DNA from: Phocoena phocoena
Lineage: Eukaryota > Chordata > Mammalia > Artiodactyla > Phocoenidae
Direction: 5' to 3'
Assembly: GCF_963924675.1 (NCBI RefSeq)
Contig: NC_089220.1
Span: 120,048,697 to 120,112,696, forward strand
Length of the DNA stretch: 64,000 bases
Shown here: positions 11,059-30,059 of the stretch, piece by piece
How the letters are laid out: the number at the start of each line of letters is the position of its first letter
How positions within the stretch are numbered: the first letter of the stretch is position 1
Notes under the pieces: model-generated
The model's database searches: none
What the model was told of the DNA's origin: nothing
The model's input: the letters and a program-made list of their open reading frames with translations, nothing else
Program-made: the position numbers and the translations under genes

Positions 11059-12840
11059 TTGGTTTGAGAGAAAAATTCCTTGCTTAAGTAACCACACTGT
11101 AGAGTCACAGCTGTTCATGGACTTGGCAGGTCTGAGCCACTTCACATGTCTGGAGCCCCTTGGCTCCCCTGAGAAAGCCCTGCCGTATCACCCGGCTGAC
11201 ACTGCACATCCCCTCCAGATCTCCTCCAAGGGGCCTGAGACCTTTCCCGAGGGCAGCTGTGGCCTGCAACTGACAGACGTGTTCTGACAGATGTCTCTTC
11301 CCTTGTAACCGTGGGGAGACAGGAATACTTTGATAATTCAGGGTACTCAGCACTGGCTCTGAGTTGTCACTCATTTCTGGTGACTTCAAAATACCACCGT
11401 GGTTCCACAGTCAAAGTGGGGGCTTGTGGAGGTCAGGAGACAAAAAGAGTTTTGTCCCAGGTGTGGGTGCCCGTGGTGCTGGTGGGTCTGTGGTCATCTC
11501 CCCAGCTTCCAGTGCGTGGTTGGAGGGGTTACACTTGGCAGCTGGCTGAGCCCCCACATCAGTTCTCCCACCTCGGAGTGGATGCTACTTTGGTAGAAAT
11601 GGGACAAAAGTGAAAGTCCTGGCACTTCCCCTCCCTAGCATGAGAGTAAATCAAAGGTGATTAATTTGCATCCTGGAGGAATTGCAGAGATTCGTGGGGC
11701 TATCAATGACTCGAGAAGTTTCCTAATGCATCCCTTTATCGTTCCACAGCGTGGGCGCTGATGGGTGGCTTTGGTTCTCCCTGGGCATCTGCAAGGACCA
11801 CCAGGAGCAGTTTGCTCATGTCCGGGGGTGCCTAGGACTCATCCTGTTTTCCTGCCACAGCACAGCTGGCAGAGGCCCGGCAGAACACCACACTGGACCC
11901 CACAATTGATGTCCTCATGCAGATTGCACCTGCCTCCCTGAGACACAAAAGAGGGAGAAACCCCCCCACAAATATTCAGGGGCCCATCCTCTTGACAAAG
12001 CTGTGGGGAGACCATGGAGTGTTTCAGGACAGCCCAATACAGTGAAAGAGACATCATTATACCTACAAAAAGCAGGCATGATGTTTGCGGAGACTTTCTG
12101 GAGTTTGAAGGCAACATATTGGCCATTTGGGTGTACCCCCCCAAAGCCTTTACCAAGGAACCTGTAAGGTCACCAGGTGTGAGTGGGGCCCCTGGACTTC
12201 ATCTCCTAATAGACCCAGTGACACTCAGTGTTTGTGGCCAACAGCAATGCTACCAGTGGGCAGACCACCGTGCAGAGCACCAGAGTTCTGGACAAAGCCA
12301 TGCCCTCCTCTGCATGTGACTATTCTTCTCTCCAAGAAAGAGGTCCTGGCTGCTACTGGGTCCTGGTGGGGACTGAACAGCTGAGGGGACATCAGTGGAC
12401 TACAGTCCTGAGCTCAGTGCATTGTGGGCCGGGTGTGATCTGCCCCGCGCTCCCAGGAAGTCGGGTCTATGTGGCTGCAATCTGTCATCTAATGGAGATG
12501 GTGTGTGAGAACCTAAGAAAACCAAGAAGGCACACACAGTTGCGTGAACAGGTGGCTCAGACCCTGCAACATGTCCTCTTGCTTGTGGCCTCCTCTCCAG
12601 CAATCGATACCTCCTGGGAAGTTCCCAGTAACCAAATGACAGAGGAGGCTTGCTTTCAGGTGGTTCTCTGTGACATGCTGGCTCCAGCTGAGAGCAGGCT
12701 ATGAGGGCATTACAGCCCCAGTCTCAAGTGTCCCTGGAAGATGGTGGGGAAGGGAAATCATCCCAGTGGACAGAGCTTGAGCAGAACAAATGGTTATCAC
12801 TTTTCTGGAATGAAAGACAGCCAGAAGAATTCACCTACAC
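11059..12840. other. Unassigned intergenic sequence
   Basis: A 158-codon plus frame (12228-12704) has no recognisable motif. It may be part of an old, unnamed repeat. No gene is supported. Confidence 0.35.
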
Positions 12841-13050
12841 CAGTGATTCTTCCCCTCCCCCCACTGCCTTGGGGATACTCGGCAATGTCTGGAGACATTT
12901 TTGATTGTCACATCCAGGTGGAGAGAGCTATTGGCATCTAGTGAGTAGAGGTCAGCCAGGGACTTGCTGCACATCTTACCATGCACACAGGACTGCCAAA
13001 AAGAACGATCTGGCCCCAAACATCATTAGTGCCACTGTCGAGGAATCCCA
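12841..13050 (+). mobile_element. MER5A non-autonomous hAT transposon
   Basis: It begins cagtgattctt and includes ggcaatgtctggagacattt and gcatctagtgagtagaggtc, ending gaggaatccca. Flanking octamers acctacac and atccacac match at six of eight positions, consistent with an old 8-bp hAT target duplication. Confidence 0.85.
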
Positions 13051-14455
13051 ATCCACACTGATTTACGGACAGGGACAAATAGTTGACTGGACAGTCAGGA
13101 ACTTGGAAAGAATAGGATTCACAGATCGGTGACAAGGAGGTGTGGTGATGAAGGAAGATGTCTGGGGACGGCTCTCCTAGAGCATGGAGATATCATGTCC
13201 CACGTTTATGCTCATTAAATGTACCCTGTGCAGACGAGGCTCTCAGGAATCGGTTGGACAAGATGGCAGGTCCTGTGATGTCAGCCAACCCTTTCTCCAG
13301 GCTCAATCGGCCCCAGTACAGAGGGACCCGTTTGCAGCGATGGAGGCTGGGGATGAGCGAAACTACACGATCTCCCCTCCTCAAGGCCAGCCTGGAGGCC
13401 GCTCCTGCTGAGCGCGAATGACATTTGGCAGTGGGGAACGGTGCAGAGCCTCCGTATGGTTCCCTCCCTAGGGTGGCCAGTCAGACGTGGCTGGCTGATT
13501 GCGCTGGACCCTTTCCATTATGAAGTAAGGCCATGTCTCTCACTGGAATACATGTATTCTGGATTCAGGTGTGCCTTCCCTGCCTGCAACACTTCTGCCA
13601 AAAACTACCATTCGTGGGCTCAAAGGATGCCTTGCTCACCGTGACGGAGCTCCACACAGTGTTGCTTCTGCAGAATTCCAGCTTCATGGCTATGGGATCA
13701 CACACAGGGGCTTCACTCACTGCGTATCCAGCTGACCCGGGAGCAGCTGGCCTGATGGAGCCAGGAACAGCCCACTGGAGATTGAGCGATGGTGCCAGCA
13801 GGGAGGCAGCTCCTGCAAAGGCAGGAGCTCGGTCTTACAGATGGACCTGAAGATTTGACTCAGCCACGGTCATACGGTGGGGTCTGTCCCATGGCCAGAA
13901 CACACAGTCTGGGAGTGGGAGTGGCTCTTGTCACCATTTTGCCTCGTAACCAAGAACTTGTGCTTTCCCGCCCCCACCCCGTTCCCAGGGAGGGAGGGCC
14001 TCCTCCAGGAGCCATTCAGGGTGTCACTGGTCTGGAGGCTGAGACCCAGCCATGGGGGCTTCTCAGGCCACCGCCTCGACGCAGAGGAGGGAGCTATTAT
14101 TTGGCCGGTGACGAGCTCTAATCATCAAGGAAACACGGAGCTGCTGCTACACAGAGGGGTTGATCTGTGACATTCAGGGGACTCTTGGGGGTGCCTTTTA
14201 TTACATCCACACCCCCAATAAAAGTTAATGGTCAGCTACAGCATCCAACAGGGGGCTTGTGATGATTCAGACCTCTCGGGAATGAAAGTTTGGGTTATTT
14301 CATCAGAAATGAAAGATCCCAACAAGCTGAGGTCCTGGCTGAGGGCAAAGGAAACCAGACTCATTCTGGAAGGAGGAGGTCAGGAATGTCAGCCATGGTC
14401 CCCGGCCGGTGACAGACACGCGGCTTGTCTATTCTCATTTTCCTCCTTGCTTGGG
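13051..14455. other. Unassigned intergenic sequence
   Basis: Nothing recognisable was found. Short frames on both strands lack homology and splice context. Confidence 0.4.
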
Positions 14456-14582
14456 GTGTGTGTGTGTGTGCGCGCGTGTGTGTATACAGACAATACATGT
14501 ATATGTACACACATACATATATGCATACATGCACATGGGCGTGCATGCACGCCCATGTGCACACGTGCACACACACACACAG
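14456..14582. repeat. Alternating purine-pyrimidine tract with a perfect 32-bp palindrome
   Basis: GT, CG, TA and CA alternation runs almost continuously for about 125 bp. Within it, 14530-14561 is a perfect palindrome with no spacer (left arm tgcacatgggcgtgca, right arm its exact reverse complement). Such tracts can adopt Z-DNA and cruciform structure. Confidence 0.9.
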
Positions 14583-16109
14583 AGGACTTGCTCTTTTCTT
14601 TTACTTCCAGTACCTCTCAGCGTTGTCCTGGCAACAGTTCGCCACTTGCCAGCTGCAGTTTGTTCTAATTATGTTTTCCCCCACACAGAAGGTCCTGCCG
14701 AACCGTGTCCCCCTCAGAGACACCAGCTCTTCCTCCTCAGAGGCCTGCTTCCAGCCCTGGGTGCCCCCCACCCCTCATGCTTGTAGCTCATAACCACCTG
14801 GCCCCTGAGCTTTGCCCCCAGCCCTGTGATGAGCTTCACTTTCTCCATGCTGCCTCCATGGGCCCTTTTTGTTCTTTTCAGTCTTCTGATCCCTGTTCAA
14901 CCAAGTCCCCATATTAAATTCTCTCTGTTAAAATAACTGATATGACTTCTGTTTTCCTAAATGATACATGGATTCCATGACTTGCTGGGAATTTAGAGAT
15001 CCTTCCCTCAAGTCCCTCATTTACAGAACATACTGAAATTTTATAGAAAACTGGGACCTGGAAAGGGGAGATGCCTTTCTCAAGGTCACTGTAATTTAGG
15101 GGTGAGAATTTCTTTCTTCCTGTGCAGGGCTCCCACCACCATCCTGTAAAGCCTTTTAAGCACCTCTCAAAGCTGCTGGTGGAGGAGTGTACCTTTCATG
15201 TGGGATTCTCCACCTGTCCTGCAAGAACTAGGTACAGTCTCCTATTTTCTAGTGGAGAAGAACGTCCGAACCAGAAATGGAAGGTGGAGCCCTGGCCGGA
15301 CGCTGTCCCCAGGGCCACAGTGCACCCCACAGGCCAGCTGAGCAACTTTCCTCTCCTTCTCCTTCTCCTTGTGTGTCAAGTCCACCCACTGGACAGGCTG
15401 GGAGTTGCTCCTGGGTGGCCCTGCAGCTGGGAGCGCGGGTTCTTCCATCAGGCAAATTAGAGCTGCAATCTTGGTTTTGCCACTTACCTTGCCAAACTTC
15501 CCTTCTTGTCTACACAACAGGGATTTTGACATCTAACTCGCAGGGTTGTTGCCTGGATAGAATCCCACGATGTCCATGATGTGCCTGAGGCACAGCACAG
15601 CACGTGGTGGCCGCCACCGCCACCACCACTGCCCCTGCCCCAGCTCCTGGGAGGTGCTCGGCTATGACTGTGCTGGAGCCCATCGCCTGCCTGGGACAGG
15701 CCCGCAGCCCACAGGGAAACGACTTACTTTCTTTTACAGACACCATACCTCTCCTGCACAGAAAAACATGTGCAAATAAAAATCCACAGTAAAATCCTCT
15801 CATTCCCTGTGGCCTCCCAGTTGCCGTCTTGCTGACCTCTGGCGAACACACATTAAGGGAAGCTCTATTGTTTTCATTTTGACAGAAAGTGTCCTGACCA
15901 TTTAAAAAGGACAGAAACTCTTGTCTCACATAATAAAACTGTGATACCTAGGTTTACATCTCATCTGATTGGAAGAACACTTAAAATAAAAATGGGTAAG
16001 GATGGACACCTGTTAGAATCCTCTTCCTCCGTGCCATAAAACTTTTCTTAGATGGTGTTTTACCAGGGACACTGGAGTGGGTAAATAATTGGACCAGCCA
16101 GTGCTTTAC
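14583..16109. other. Intergenic sequence with MIR fragments
   Basis: MIR-like pieces are visible at about 15020-15110 (gaaaactgggacctggaaag) and, antisense, at about 15440-15580 (ttttgccacttacc, then tcgcagggttgttgcctgga). An A-rich short repeat lies at 15770-15800. No gene is seen. Confidence 0.45.
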
Positions 16110-16121
16110 AAACATGTTAAT

Positions 16122-16127
16122 TTTATT
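16122..16127 (-). terminator. Distal poly(A) signal candidate for OTUD7A
   Basis: AATAAA in minus-strand sense lies inside an AT-rich, repeat-free block about 7.8 kb past the stop codon. TGTTTGTAAAG follows within 20 nt. Sequence farther along the minus strand (below 16100) changes to MIR-bearing intergenic DNA. This is the best candidate for the distal transcript end, without experimental support. Confidence 0.4.
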
Positions 16128-18189
16128 GAGTGGGCATCAAAGCTTCTCTCCATGTCAAGTAATGGAGAAGCCGTATCACACGGATTACAGAGCTATTGTT
16201 ACTTGAAATAATCTTTCATAAAAGAAAGAAATGAAATACAGTTCTTCTATAAAAAGTGCAGTAGTAGTCATTACTGGAAGTTTTCCAAAATGAAAGCAAG
16301 ATTTACTACATATTGCAAAAATCGGTTTAGTGCTTTAATACTTTACAAAGTAACTACCCAACCACCAAAGACAAGCTCTTACAATGGGTTCCTTCTCCAA
16401 CGATAGACCAGATGGAAAAGAATATTTGCATTGAATCAGAAAAGGGTTCTGGACAACTTGGTTGAAGTAACAGGGATTTCTGACCCCTTTCTGACTCAAT
16501 GTTTTCCTTCGTCCATGGTAACAAGTAAACTGGGGAAACAAAGTCATGTATTTCATCCCAAATCAGTCAAATGAGCCAGTAAAAGAAAAAAGAAAGGGAA
16601 AGAAACAGAGGAACTACATTCACTTGCCAATGCGTGTTGGAAGGAACCAAGCAAATACACATCAGCAATCATCAGTTAAAACGACACACACTGGTCAAAG
16701 CTGAGGGTGAATGGGGTTCAAGTTCTGAGTGTAGACTCAGGGGAGCCCCCTGTGGCTCTAAGGGCCCCGTGGGTGGTGGAGGGCCCCGGGCTTCCTCGGG
16801 GTGTTGAATGATGGCTGGCTCTGGGAGGTGGCGTTTGCCTCGTGTACAGGGGCTTTGGGCCACTTGCCCGTCTCGAACTGTGCTCACGGTGGCTTTACTA
16901 GTTTTGGTCACAAGTTAGTGGGGACAAGCTGCCCCACTCCCACCTACCAAATCATCACTCCAGGGCAGGCGTTTGGATTCCATTCCAGGCAAGCAGGAAA
17001 ATCTGGACGGGCTGCAGGGCTCCTGCCTTGGAGGAAGTTTTGCGAGGGCCAAGGAAGCAGCCCTGGAAAGGTCGCCCTCTCTGAGCACTGGCCAGGAGCA
17101 TGTCTGCCACACCCGCGTGTGTCAGGGCAGCAATGAAAGGGGTCTTGTTTATTTGGCAATTCAAGCGAAGGGACACACACGTGTGGGCTCACTCACTGTC
17201 TGCTCGGCAGCTGCCGAGGGAGTGCTACGAGGGAGCTCCTGGGCCCCCAAATGGGGGACCCTAAAATATGGCACCCAGAGAAGTGACATCAAAACCACGG
17301 AAAGGGAACAAGAGAAGGACAAAGGCTTTTAACCAGGCCACAGTAGGACAAGGGTCCTATAAGAAGCTTGTAACAGTATTTTGCCAACAACTGGTAGAGG
17401 AAAACACACTTGGCCAAAGGACCTAGAAGTAAACACCAAGGTTAGGTAGTTGGGAAGATCATCCCGCAGGGGTAGGAAGTTCAGAGGGGGAAGCATCCCT
17501 CCCCTGCTGGTGGGCGAGGCCACCAGGGGGCCTGGCCGAGGAGGCTGTGTTGTTTGGCTCTGCTATGTCCAGGCTCTGCCCCTGCAGTACACACACACCT
17601 GTGACCAAGGGGCGACAGGGGGCCTCCAACTTTGTCAGCGCAGTCCCCCCACACCTGTGTGAGCAGCTCCCCTTCCCTGAAGGCCTGCTTTTGGTGACAT
17701 AAGAACGGGTCCTGCTAGTGGTCAGGCTGATGCCCTTTCCTGGGCAGGGTCATCTGCTGCCACTGAGTTTGGTCTAGGAAGGAAGGCCTATCTCCCTGGA
17801 GACACTGTGAAGACACAGTGTCCTAAGGACCCATTATAAGGGACTCTCCAGAATGGTCCAGGCCCATGACGACCTCATGGAGGGGGTGTGATCACGAGAG
17901 GTGCCCTGGAGGAAACTGTCCCCACCTCATCCTGTCCCAGAGGGCCCTCTGTAAACAGCGGAGTACCTTCTCTATGAGGGAGGGCCCCCGGGGCAGGCGT
18001 TTACACGGGAGACCCGCCACCATCAGGTCTGGTGCTCACTGCCGCATCTGGCCTTCGTAAACCTGGCTGGAGAAGCAGCCAGGCTGCTGTATCAGCTAAA
18101 ACTCTCCCCATTTAGGGGCAAGAGTAGAATCCCGACTTGATAAAGGCTGCAACTGATACTTTTAGGCTTCTTAATAGCTATCAAATCAT

Positions 18190-18605
18190 TGATTTCATTT
18201 ACTTTTTTCAACAAGTGTTTATCCAGCACCTAATATATGTCAGGCGCTGTTGTAGGCACCAGAAGTACAGCAGTGAGCAAAACATACAAAAATTCCTGCC
18301 CGCGTGGAGCTTACATTCTATGGGGGCTGGAGGGAGGCAAACAATGAATGAATGAATAATTCACACGCAGCCCTCAGGTGGCGATAAATGCACAAGAGGA
18401 AGACGCACAGGGAGGCGGCAGGGAGGGTGGGATGTGTTGGCTTATTAAGTAAAGAAGTCAGGGAGCGCCTCATTGAGAGGTGACACTGGAACAAAGACTG
18501 GCAGGTAGTGAAGGGTGGCTGAGGGTGGGTGTTGGGAGAGGACATTCCAGGCAGAGGGCATGTGCAAAGGCCCTGGGCCAGGCTTGTGTCACTGGGGCAG
18601 AGGTT
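18190..18605 (-). repeat. L2-like LINE, antisense
   Basis: The plus strand reads tttatccagcacctaatata, aggcgctgttgtaggcacc, cgtggagcttacattcta, and later gcaaaggccctgggccagg. This is the complement of the well-known mammalian L2 3' region. A short ATGA-unit run sits at 18342-18356. It lies within the proposed 3' UTR. Confidence 0.6.
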
Positions 18606-18815
18606 GGAGAAGTACAGGGGTGGGAGTGGTCTTTGTAAGAACCTAGTTGTTTCTTTAAAGTCATCCTTCAGTGTCTGTTCTATCACAGATGTTCTCAGGG
18701 AGCTGGCTCCACTAATTTATCCTCTTTAAAATAATGGGTTGCTTTGGTCTTGAGCATATTCAGCCTATATTTAAAAAGCCAGTGGTACCTCTCATCTTAC
18801 ATTAAAGAACTGATG

Positions 18816-18819
<4 letters not shown>

Positions 18820-18849
<30 letters not shown>
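18820..18849. repeat. (GT)15 microsatellite
   Basis: Uninterrupted GT units lie in the proposed 3' UTR; on the transcript strand they would read as CA repeats, a binding target of hnRNP L in other genes. Confidence 0.9.
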
Positions 18850-18851
<2 letters not shown>

Positions 18852-21800
18852 TCTTGAGATGCTCTCTTGGAGGAATAAAAAAGGATACGCAATGGGCATC
18901 ATTTTGTACATACATAATTAGGGTGGGACTCTTTTTGCAAGCATCAAACAGCAAAAATTGAAATTTCAGCAAATTATTTTGCAAAATAAAATGGAAATAG
19001 TAATATTTTAGCCTTGTTTGGAGATTCTGGTTTCTGTGCTGTTCCTGCAGTGATGTGTGTATTAAGTCAGCCGGTGGTGGGTGGGGGTGGGGGTGGAGGA
19101 GCACGGCATCTTGACACAGCACAGACTACACACTTGTTCCCGAGAGGTCTGTGCAGGGCAGCCCCCTCTCTATTCTCTGCTGGGGGTGGGCATGGAGTGA
19201 AGAGGAAGGACTGGTTTTGGGGAACAGTTACCCACATGACTGCGAACAGACCATCTCGCACATTGCTCGGAGCAATCGTGAAAGTCTTCCTGATCAGGGT
19301 GCCTCGGAGCGCTCCCTGCAGCCTCCAGGCGTCCTGAGGGGAGTGTACGGCCCCTCGTCATCATGTGTGCCCTGTGGGTCTCCTGGGGATGAAGCGCCCT
19401 GGGCCCAACCCCGTGTCAGCAGATCCACCATTAGAATCATGCTCTGGGCCGCTGGGACCTGTGCTGGAGAGTGGATCTGGGCACTGGGGGGATGAGATAG
19501 AAACAAGAATGAAGCTGGGCACCTCTCCCCACCCTGGAGCCCCACACCAAAGTGGCCCAGTTCCAGTAGCAAGGAGAACTTATAGTTAGGACTGAAGGGC
19601 AGGGTGGGGCCCGGAGGTCTCCAGAGAGCCACCGCTTTAAGGCTTTTTGGAAGGGGGTGCCTGCTCCCTGGTGCCAGGGGTGCCAGCCACTGTGGGGCCC
19701 TTTCTTGGATGTGCTCGCACTCGGATGACAGCAGAACCAGACTCTGGACAGAGGCAATGTCACAGCGGCCGGGGTCTGACAAGGCAGGGTCCGCTCAACC
19801 ACGACACACGTTTTCTTCTTATTTATTATAACCGTTGGAACAAAGAAAAAGAAAAAAGCACTCGAGGAACTTAATTTGTAAAGTCCACACCACAATGAGG
19901 AAAACTGAATCGTGTCCTAAAGAAAGAAACCCTCCCAAACGTGCATTACTCCACGTCTCTTAGTAAACATGAAAGACACAGAGAATGGAACACATGGCTT
20001 GGCAAAGCCTTTTTTTTTTCCTCACACAAATTTCCCACCACTGATGGGTACAGCCCTTTTTTCTTAACCAACGTGAAATATATTTTGATTGGTTAAGTTT
20101 ATTTCTGCAAAGTAGAGTAGTTTTCAAAATAAGCTTGAAGTCGCTAAGCAAGGAGGTGAGAGCCACGTAGCCACGGCCCTGCCCCAGAGGCGGTGGGCAC
20201 TGTCTGGAGGATTTCACACCTCGAGGTGTGCCCCCTGCTATCTTGAGTCACTAAATTCCTGATGGTAAGCTACCAGAATTAATAAATCAAATCACTTTGG
20301 AAAACATAAAGTTTGTAAAGTAACAGATCCCAACTTTTCAGAACGCCACTGGAGCCACTGGGTGGTGATAGGCAAGAAAAAGGTCCACAGTAACTTAGTG
20401 AATAGAAAGTATTCATTTAAGAGGAAAGATGCAGTACCAAAATCCAGGAGCAGAAAACAAATCAAGCTTTCCATGGAAAAAGAAGAGACATTTACACAGT
20501 TCCACTTTCAGAGGGGATTTGAACAAATAGCAGAAAGCATTTCACCCCCAAGAGCCCACAGCGGAGCCCCACCCAACCTAAAGTTAGCCCTCCAAGGGGG
20601 TAACCCTGTGACAATATAAGGGTGCAAAATATTGCTCTCTGGCATATTCTGAAAATAATATAAAAATAATTTCTATAGTACAGTTTAAACTTGGCTTGTA
20701 AAATCTCAACATAACAGCATAAAATCTACAAACAGAATACACTTAAAAACGCCTTCCTTTCACAATATATTATTTTTTAAAAAGTCATATACCCAGGTAA
20801 CGCAGTTGCAGGAAGTGTGAAGCAAATGACTGAAATAACCTCCACTGGGGTTTAGAAGTATCTGGGATCCTTCTGGAAACTTGCTGTCACTTAAGAGACA
20901 TCTGACCTTTCCAGAAAGGGAAGTTTGGCCAGGTCAGACCGGCTGGGGAAGGCGGCCCACAGGTGGGGCAGCTGCTCAGCCCGTGTCCAGGACCTGTGCC
21001 TAGGTGGGGCTCATGTCCTTTCTAGAATCGGAACTGGCCGTCTTCCTTTCCTCTAGCACCCCCAATCCACTTCCTTTTCCTCCCACTCCACAAAGGGCCC
21101 CCAAGTCACAGAAGGGCATTAGAGGACCTCTTGACCCACACGTGAGAGACACAGCAGTTTCTAATAGTTCCCGTCCAGCCTGATGAACTCATTTCGCCTG
21201 AGAGATGTCTGGCTTGGGACCAGGGCTAAAGGTCTCTTGTGAACACTGGGGCGGGGGTGGGGTGGGTGGCTGGACCAGCACATTTAAGGGAACAGTGGGC
21301 TCTCTCAGTTTTTAACTTTGTTTTTAGAGGAAGGATGGATCCAGATCTCTCACAAGAGGAGACGCCTATTTGTAAACGATGTGGATGGAGGGCATCGTAC
21401 CAGATGGGAGTGACACCCACAGGCGCCCTGCACATGGAGCGGCCGGTGCAGGGGTCTTCCATGTTGTGGGGGGGAGGGGAGGAGCCTGGGGTTGGGGTCT
21501 GGGGTTGGATCTCAGGCTCTTATTTATGGCATATATATCAGATGTGGGTGTGGTGGTGGTGACCCTGAAATCCGAGGAGCTAGAACAGGTCACTGTTTTT
21601 TGATATTACCTACAAATAACACTGCCTGGCTTTAAAGGTTTTCCTTTTTCCTCTGGTACTACAAATGGACCATTTGTATTCTCGGTTTGCCTTTTTTTTT
21701 TTTTCTTTCTTTCTTTTTAACCTGGCAGAGAGCATGAGAAAGATAAAATACTTGCACAGCCAGTTTTGGAAATTTCTGGTTGGCTGTTTTCATGTTAAAA

Positions 21801-23648
21801 AAATTAAAAAACAAACACGAGATTACTTTCTGCCTCCTTGACTTCCTGTGCGTGTGTGTTTGGTTTCTGAATGCGCAGGGGAGCATTTTCCAGGCTGGCT
21901 GTTCCACCTTCTATGAGATGCAGGGCAGGAACTGGCGTCTACACGTGAAGCCATATTTATTTCCCGTGACCTCACAGCTTTGGATGGCAAAGCAGTTGGT
22001 CAGCATGACGTGAAGAATCAGTCCAAAAAGCTGCCACAAACCCTCTTGAGGAGAGAATTCTTAAAAACTACTTTTTTTTTTTTAACAAAAGAAACTCCAG
22101 TAATATGAAGGACATGAATGTTAGTAATTACCACACACTGAAAGTATCGTTTAGCACAAAAAGTAAAACTTTCGAAAAATTTAAGATCCTATTTAATAAA
22201 TAATTTTAAGGAACCACTTATGTAAACCTTGAATAAATTACTGAAAACTCCACGTGCTGTGGATAATTAAAAACAAAAAGAAATTACTCACAGGAGATAC
22301 TCAAATTAGTTTATTATATCAATAATTCTTCAAACAAGTAAAAACAAAAATCCCCTTCCGTATTTTTTTTTTTTTTCTTTCTGCTCTTTATCTCGGGGGA
22401 AAGCATCCTTTCTGGAGAAGGAGAAGCTGGCGCCAATGAAGAGATGGTCTACCTCCTGTGTTTTCTGAAGATACACCCACAGAGAAGCTGGGTGCTTTCT
22501 CCTCTCTTTCTTGGGATTATTAGAGGCTATTCTAAGGCTCTCACAGGTTTTAAAGGATTCTTTTGCTAGTGAGGATTTTACCCATCGTATCTGTATTTCT
22601 TGGAAACGAGATCTTTCCTTAGTGAGGCAGGTTTAACGCCTCAGTGTCCTTGGCCAAGAACGGTATCCTCCAGAGGTAATCTTGGAAGGAAGACGCTGCA
22701 TATTGCTGCTCAGAACAGGGTAGCTAAGGACACATTATTTTTTCCTCAAGAAATGTAAGGAGGCACCAAAATAGGGACCGCTCAGGGATGGGGCTGCCCC
22801 TCATGTGCTCTGGAGCCACAGTCAGGGTTACCCGCACCCTGCAGAGGGGACCCCGATGGGAGCGGTGCCCCTCCACCTGGCTGATCCCAGACAGATGCGG
22901 GTGGAGGTGGAGGTGGGGGTGGGCTTCCTTCCCGGCGGCCCTCAGCCCCTCCCCTCCGGAAAGAGGCGCAGGCCGGATTTCAGGGCGGCTTAGAGGGGGC
23001 TTACACAGTGACCGCAGGGTCAAGTTCTCGCCTCTCTCCTGGGGCACCGATGGTCGCTTCCTAGGGGCCACTCTGGTGACAGAGCATTGTGGAAGTGTCT
23101 TCGAAGGAGAAATGTGAGCAGGCTGTCATCTTTGCTCATATATGGTCAACTCCAAATTGTGAGTTGGGAACCTTGCCTTTGGGCCCCAAGGTGTCTTTGG
23201 AAAGCTCCTGTCGCCTGAGCTGCCCGGCACCGGGAGTGATCGCTACACCTCACCGCGCCCTGCGAGGTAGGTTGTCCGGTGCCCATCCTACAGACGCCCG
23301 CGACTTTGATGGCAGTGTGAATGTCGCTCGAGCCGGGGACTGTGGGAGGAAGTTTTGCTTATGAGATGGAGCCGTGTATTCCTAAAGGGTCACAGGGACC
23401 ACCAGGGCGCCAGTGGGAGGCCAACCTCCCTGTCCTCCAGGGACCCGGGAGGGGCACAGGTGGGAGCCCGAGGCAGAGCCGCCACCGCGGTCCCGGGGCC
23501 GCGCGTTTGCTTCGAAACCCTAGGTGGCAACAATCGCACGCAGGTGACCGCTACATGGAAGAGGTCAGTCGCCGGGTTAGGGAAAAAAGAAAAAAAAAAA
23601 AAAGGCATGTAAAACACTCCCTTCTAAAAACAAAGGGCTGCAAATTTC

Positions 23649-23654
23649 TTTATT
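23649..23654 (-). terminator. Proximal poly(A) signal for OTUD7A
   Basis: AATAAA in minus-strand sense lies about 285 nt past the stop codon. Within 40-75 nt downstream is a G/T-rich and then T-rich run (the complement of the long A run near 23590-23603), the usual downstream element of a cleavage site. Use would give a short 3' UTR of about 0.3 kb. Confidence 0.5.
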
Positions 23655-23934
23655 TCTCTTACTGAAGAACAAAAATACCCTTGCAATGGCTATTGAGTTT
23701 CCACAGGTACGAGGCAGATGCTAGCTAGCACACCCACTTCCAACAGTATGACTTGTTTCCTATCCGTCTACTACCTGAGTGGCGTCAGTGTAGGTTCAGG
23801 CACCATTAGGAACGTTTGACCAAACACGTACACAGCACGGACAGAGGATCGCCGGCCTCCCGGTGGACCAGGGCGCGGAGGAGACACCAACAGCGTGGAG
23901 AGGACAGCTCAGCCGGCGGGGCCGCGGCGCGCGC

Positions 23935-26458
<2,524 letters not shown>

Positions 26459-26543
26459 CCGGGTCTCAGAGGGGATCCGGATCCACGTCACATTCATGTA
26501 GCTGTGCAGAAGGTTCAGCTTGGCTTCTAGCGACAGGATCAGG
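26459..26543 (-). CDS. OTUD7A: OTUD7A coding exon, helix after the OTU core
   Basis: This internal exon of 85 bp encodes one base plus 28 codons, [20 protein letters not shown] then IRIPSETR. An amphipathic Leu-rich helix is followed by the SYMNVTWI motif shared with OTUD7B (SYMNVKWI). The exon ends cleanly on CGG in phase 0 before the donor gtgagcct. The acceptor is tctctcgatag, whose polypyrimidine tract is weaker than in the other introns. Downstream is a 1087-bp intron and then the terminal exon starting APLAQPES. Confidence 0.96.

Positions 26544-30059
<3,516 letters not shown>

Larger units (their letters stand above)
16110..23934 (-). other. OTUD7A: Probable OTUD7A 3' UTR
   Basis: This stretch directly follows the stop codon. 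It is largely unique, AT-rich in several blocks (22050-22380, 20640-20780, 16130-16330) and almost free of interspersed repeats apart from an L2-like piece and one GT microsatellite. That contrasts strongly with the repeat-packed introns. It contains AATAAA hexamers in minus-strand sense at 23654-23649, 19827-19822 and 16127-16122. Neuronal genes often carry long 3' UTRs, which fits. The extent is inference; only RNA 3'-end data would settle it. No convincing open frame lies here on either strand. Confidence 0.45.

Noticed and set aside
12228..12704. A 158-codon plus frame
   Set aside because: No recognisable motif, no exon context, and surrounded by frames of similar length; possibly an old repeat.
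1..16100. Possible 3' end of the neighbouring KLF13 gene
   Set aside because: Human gene order suggests it lies on this side, but no zinc-finger coding or recognisable KLF13 sequence is present in the window.
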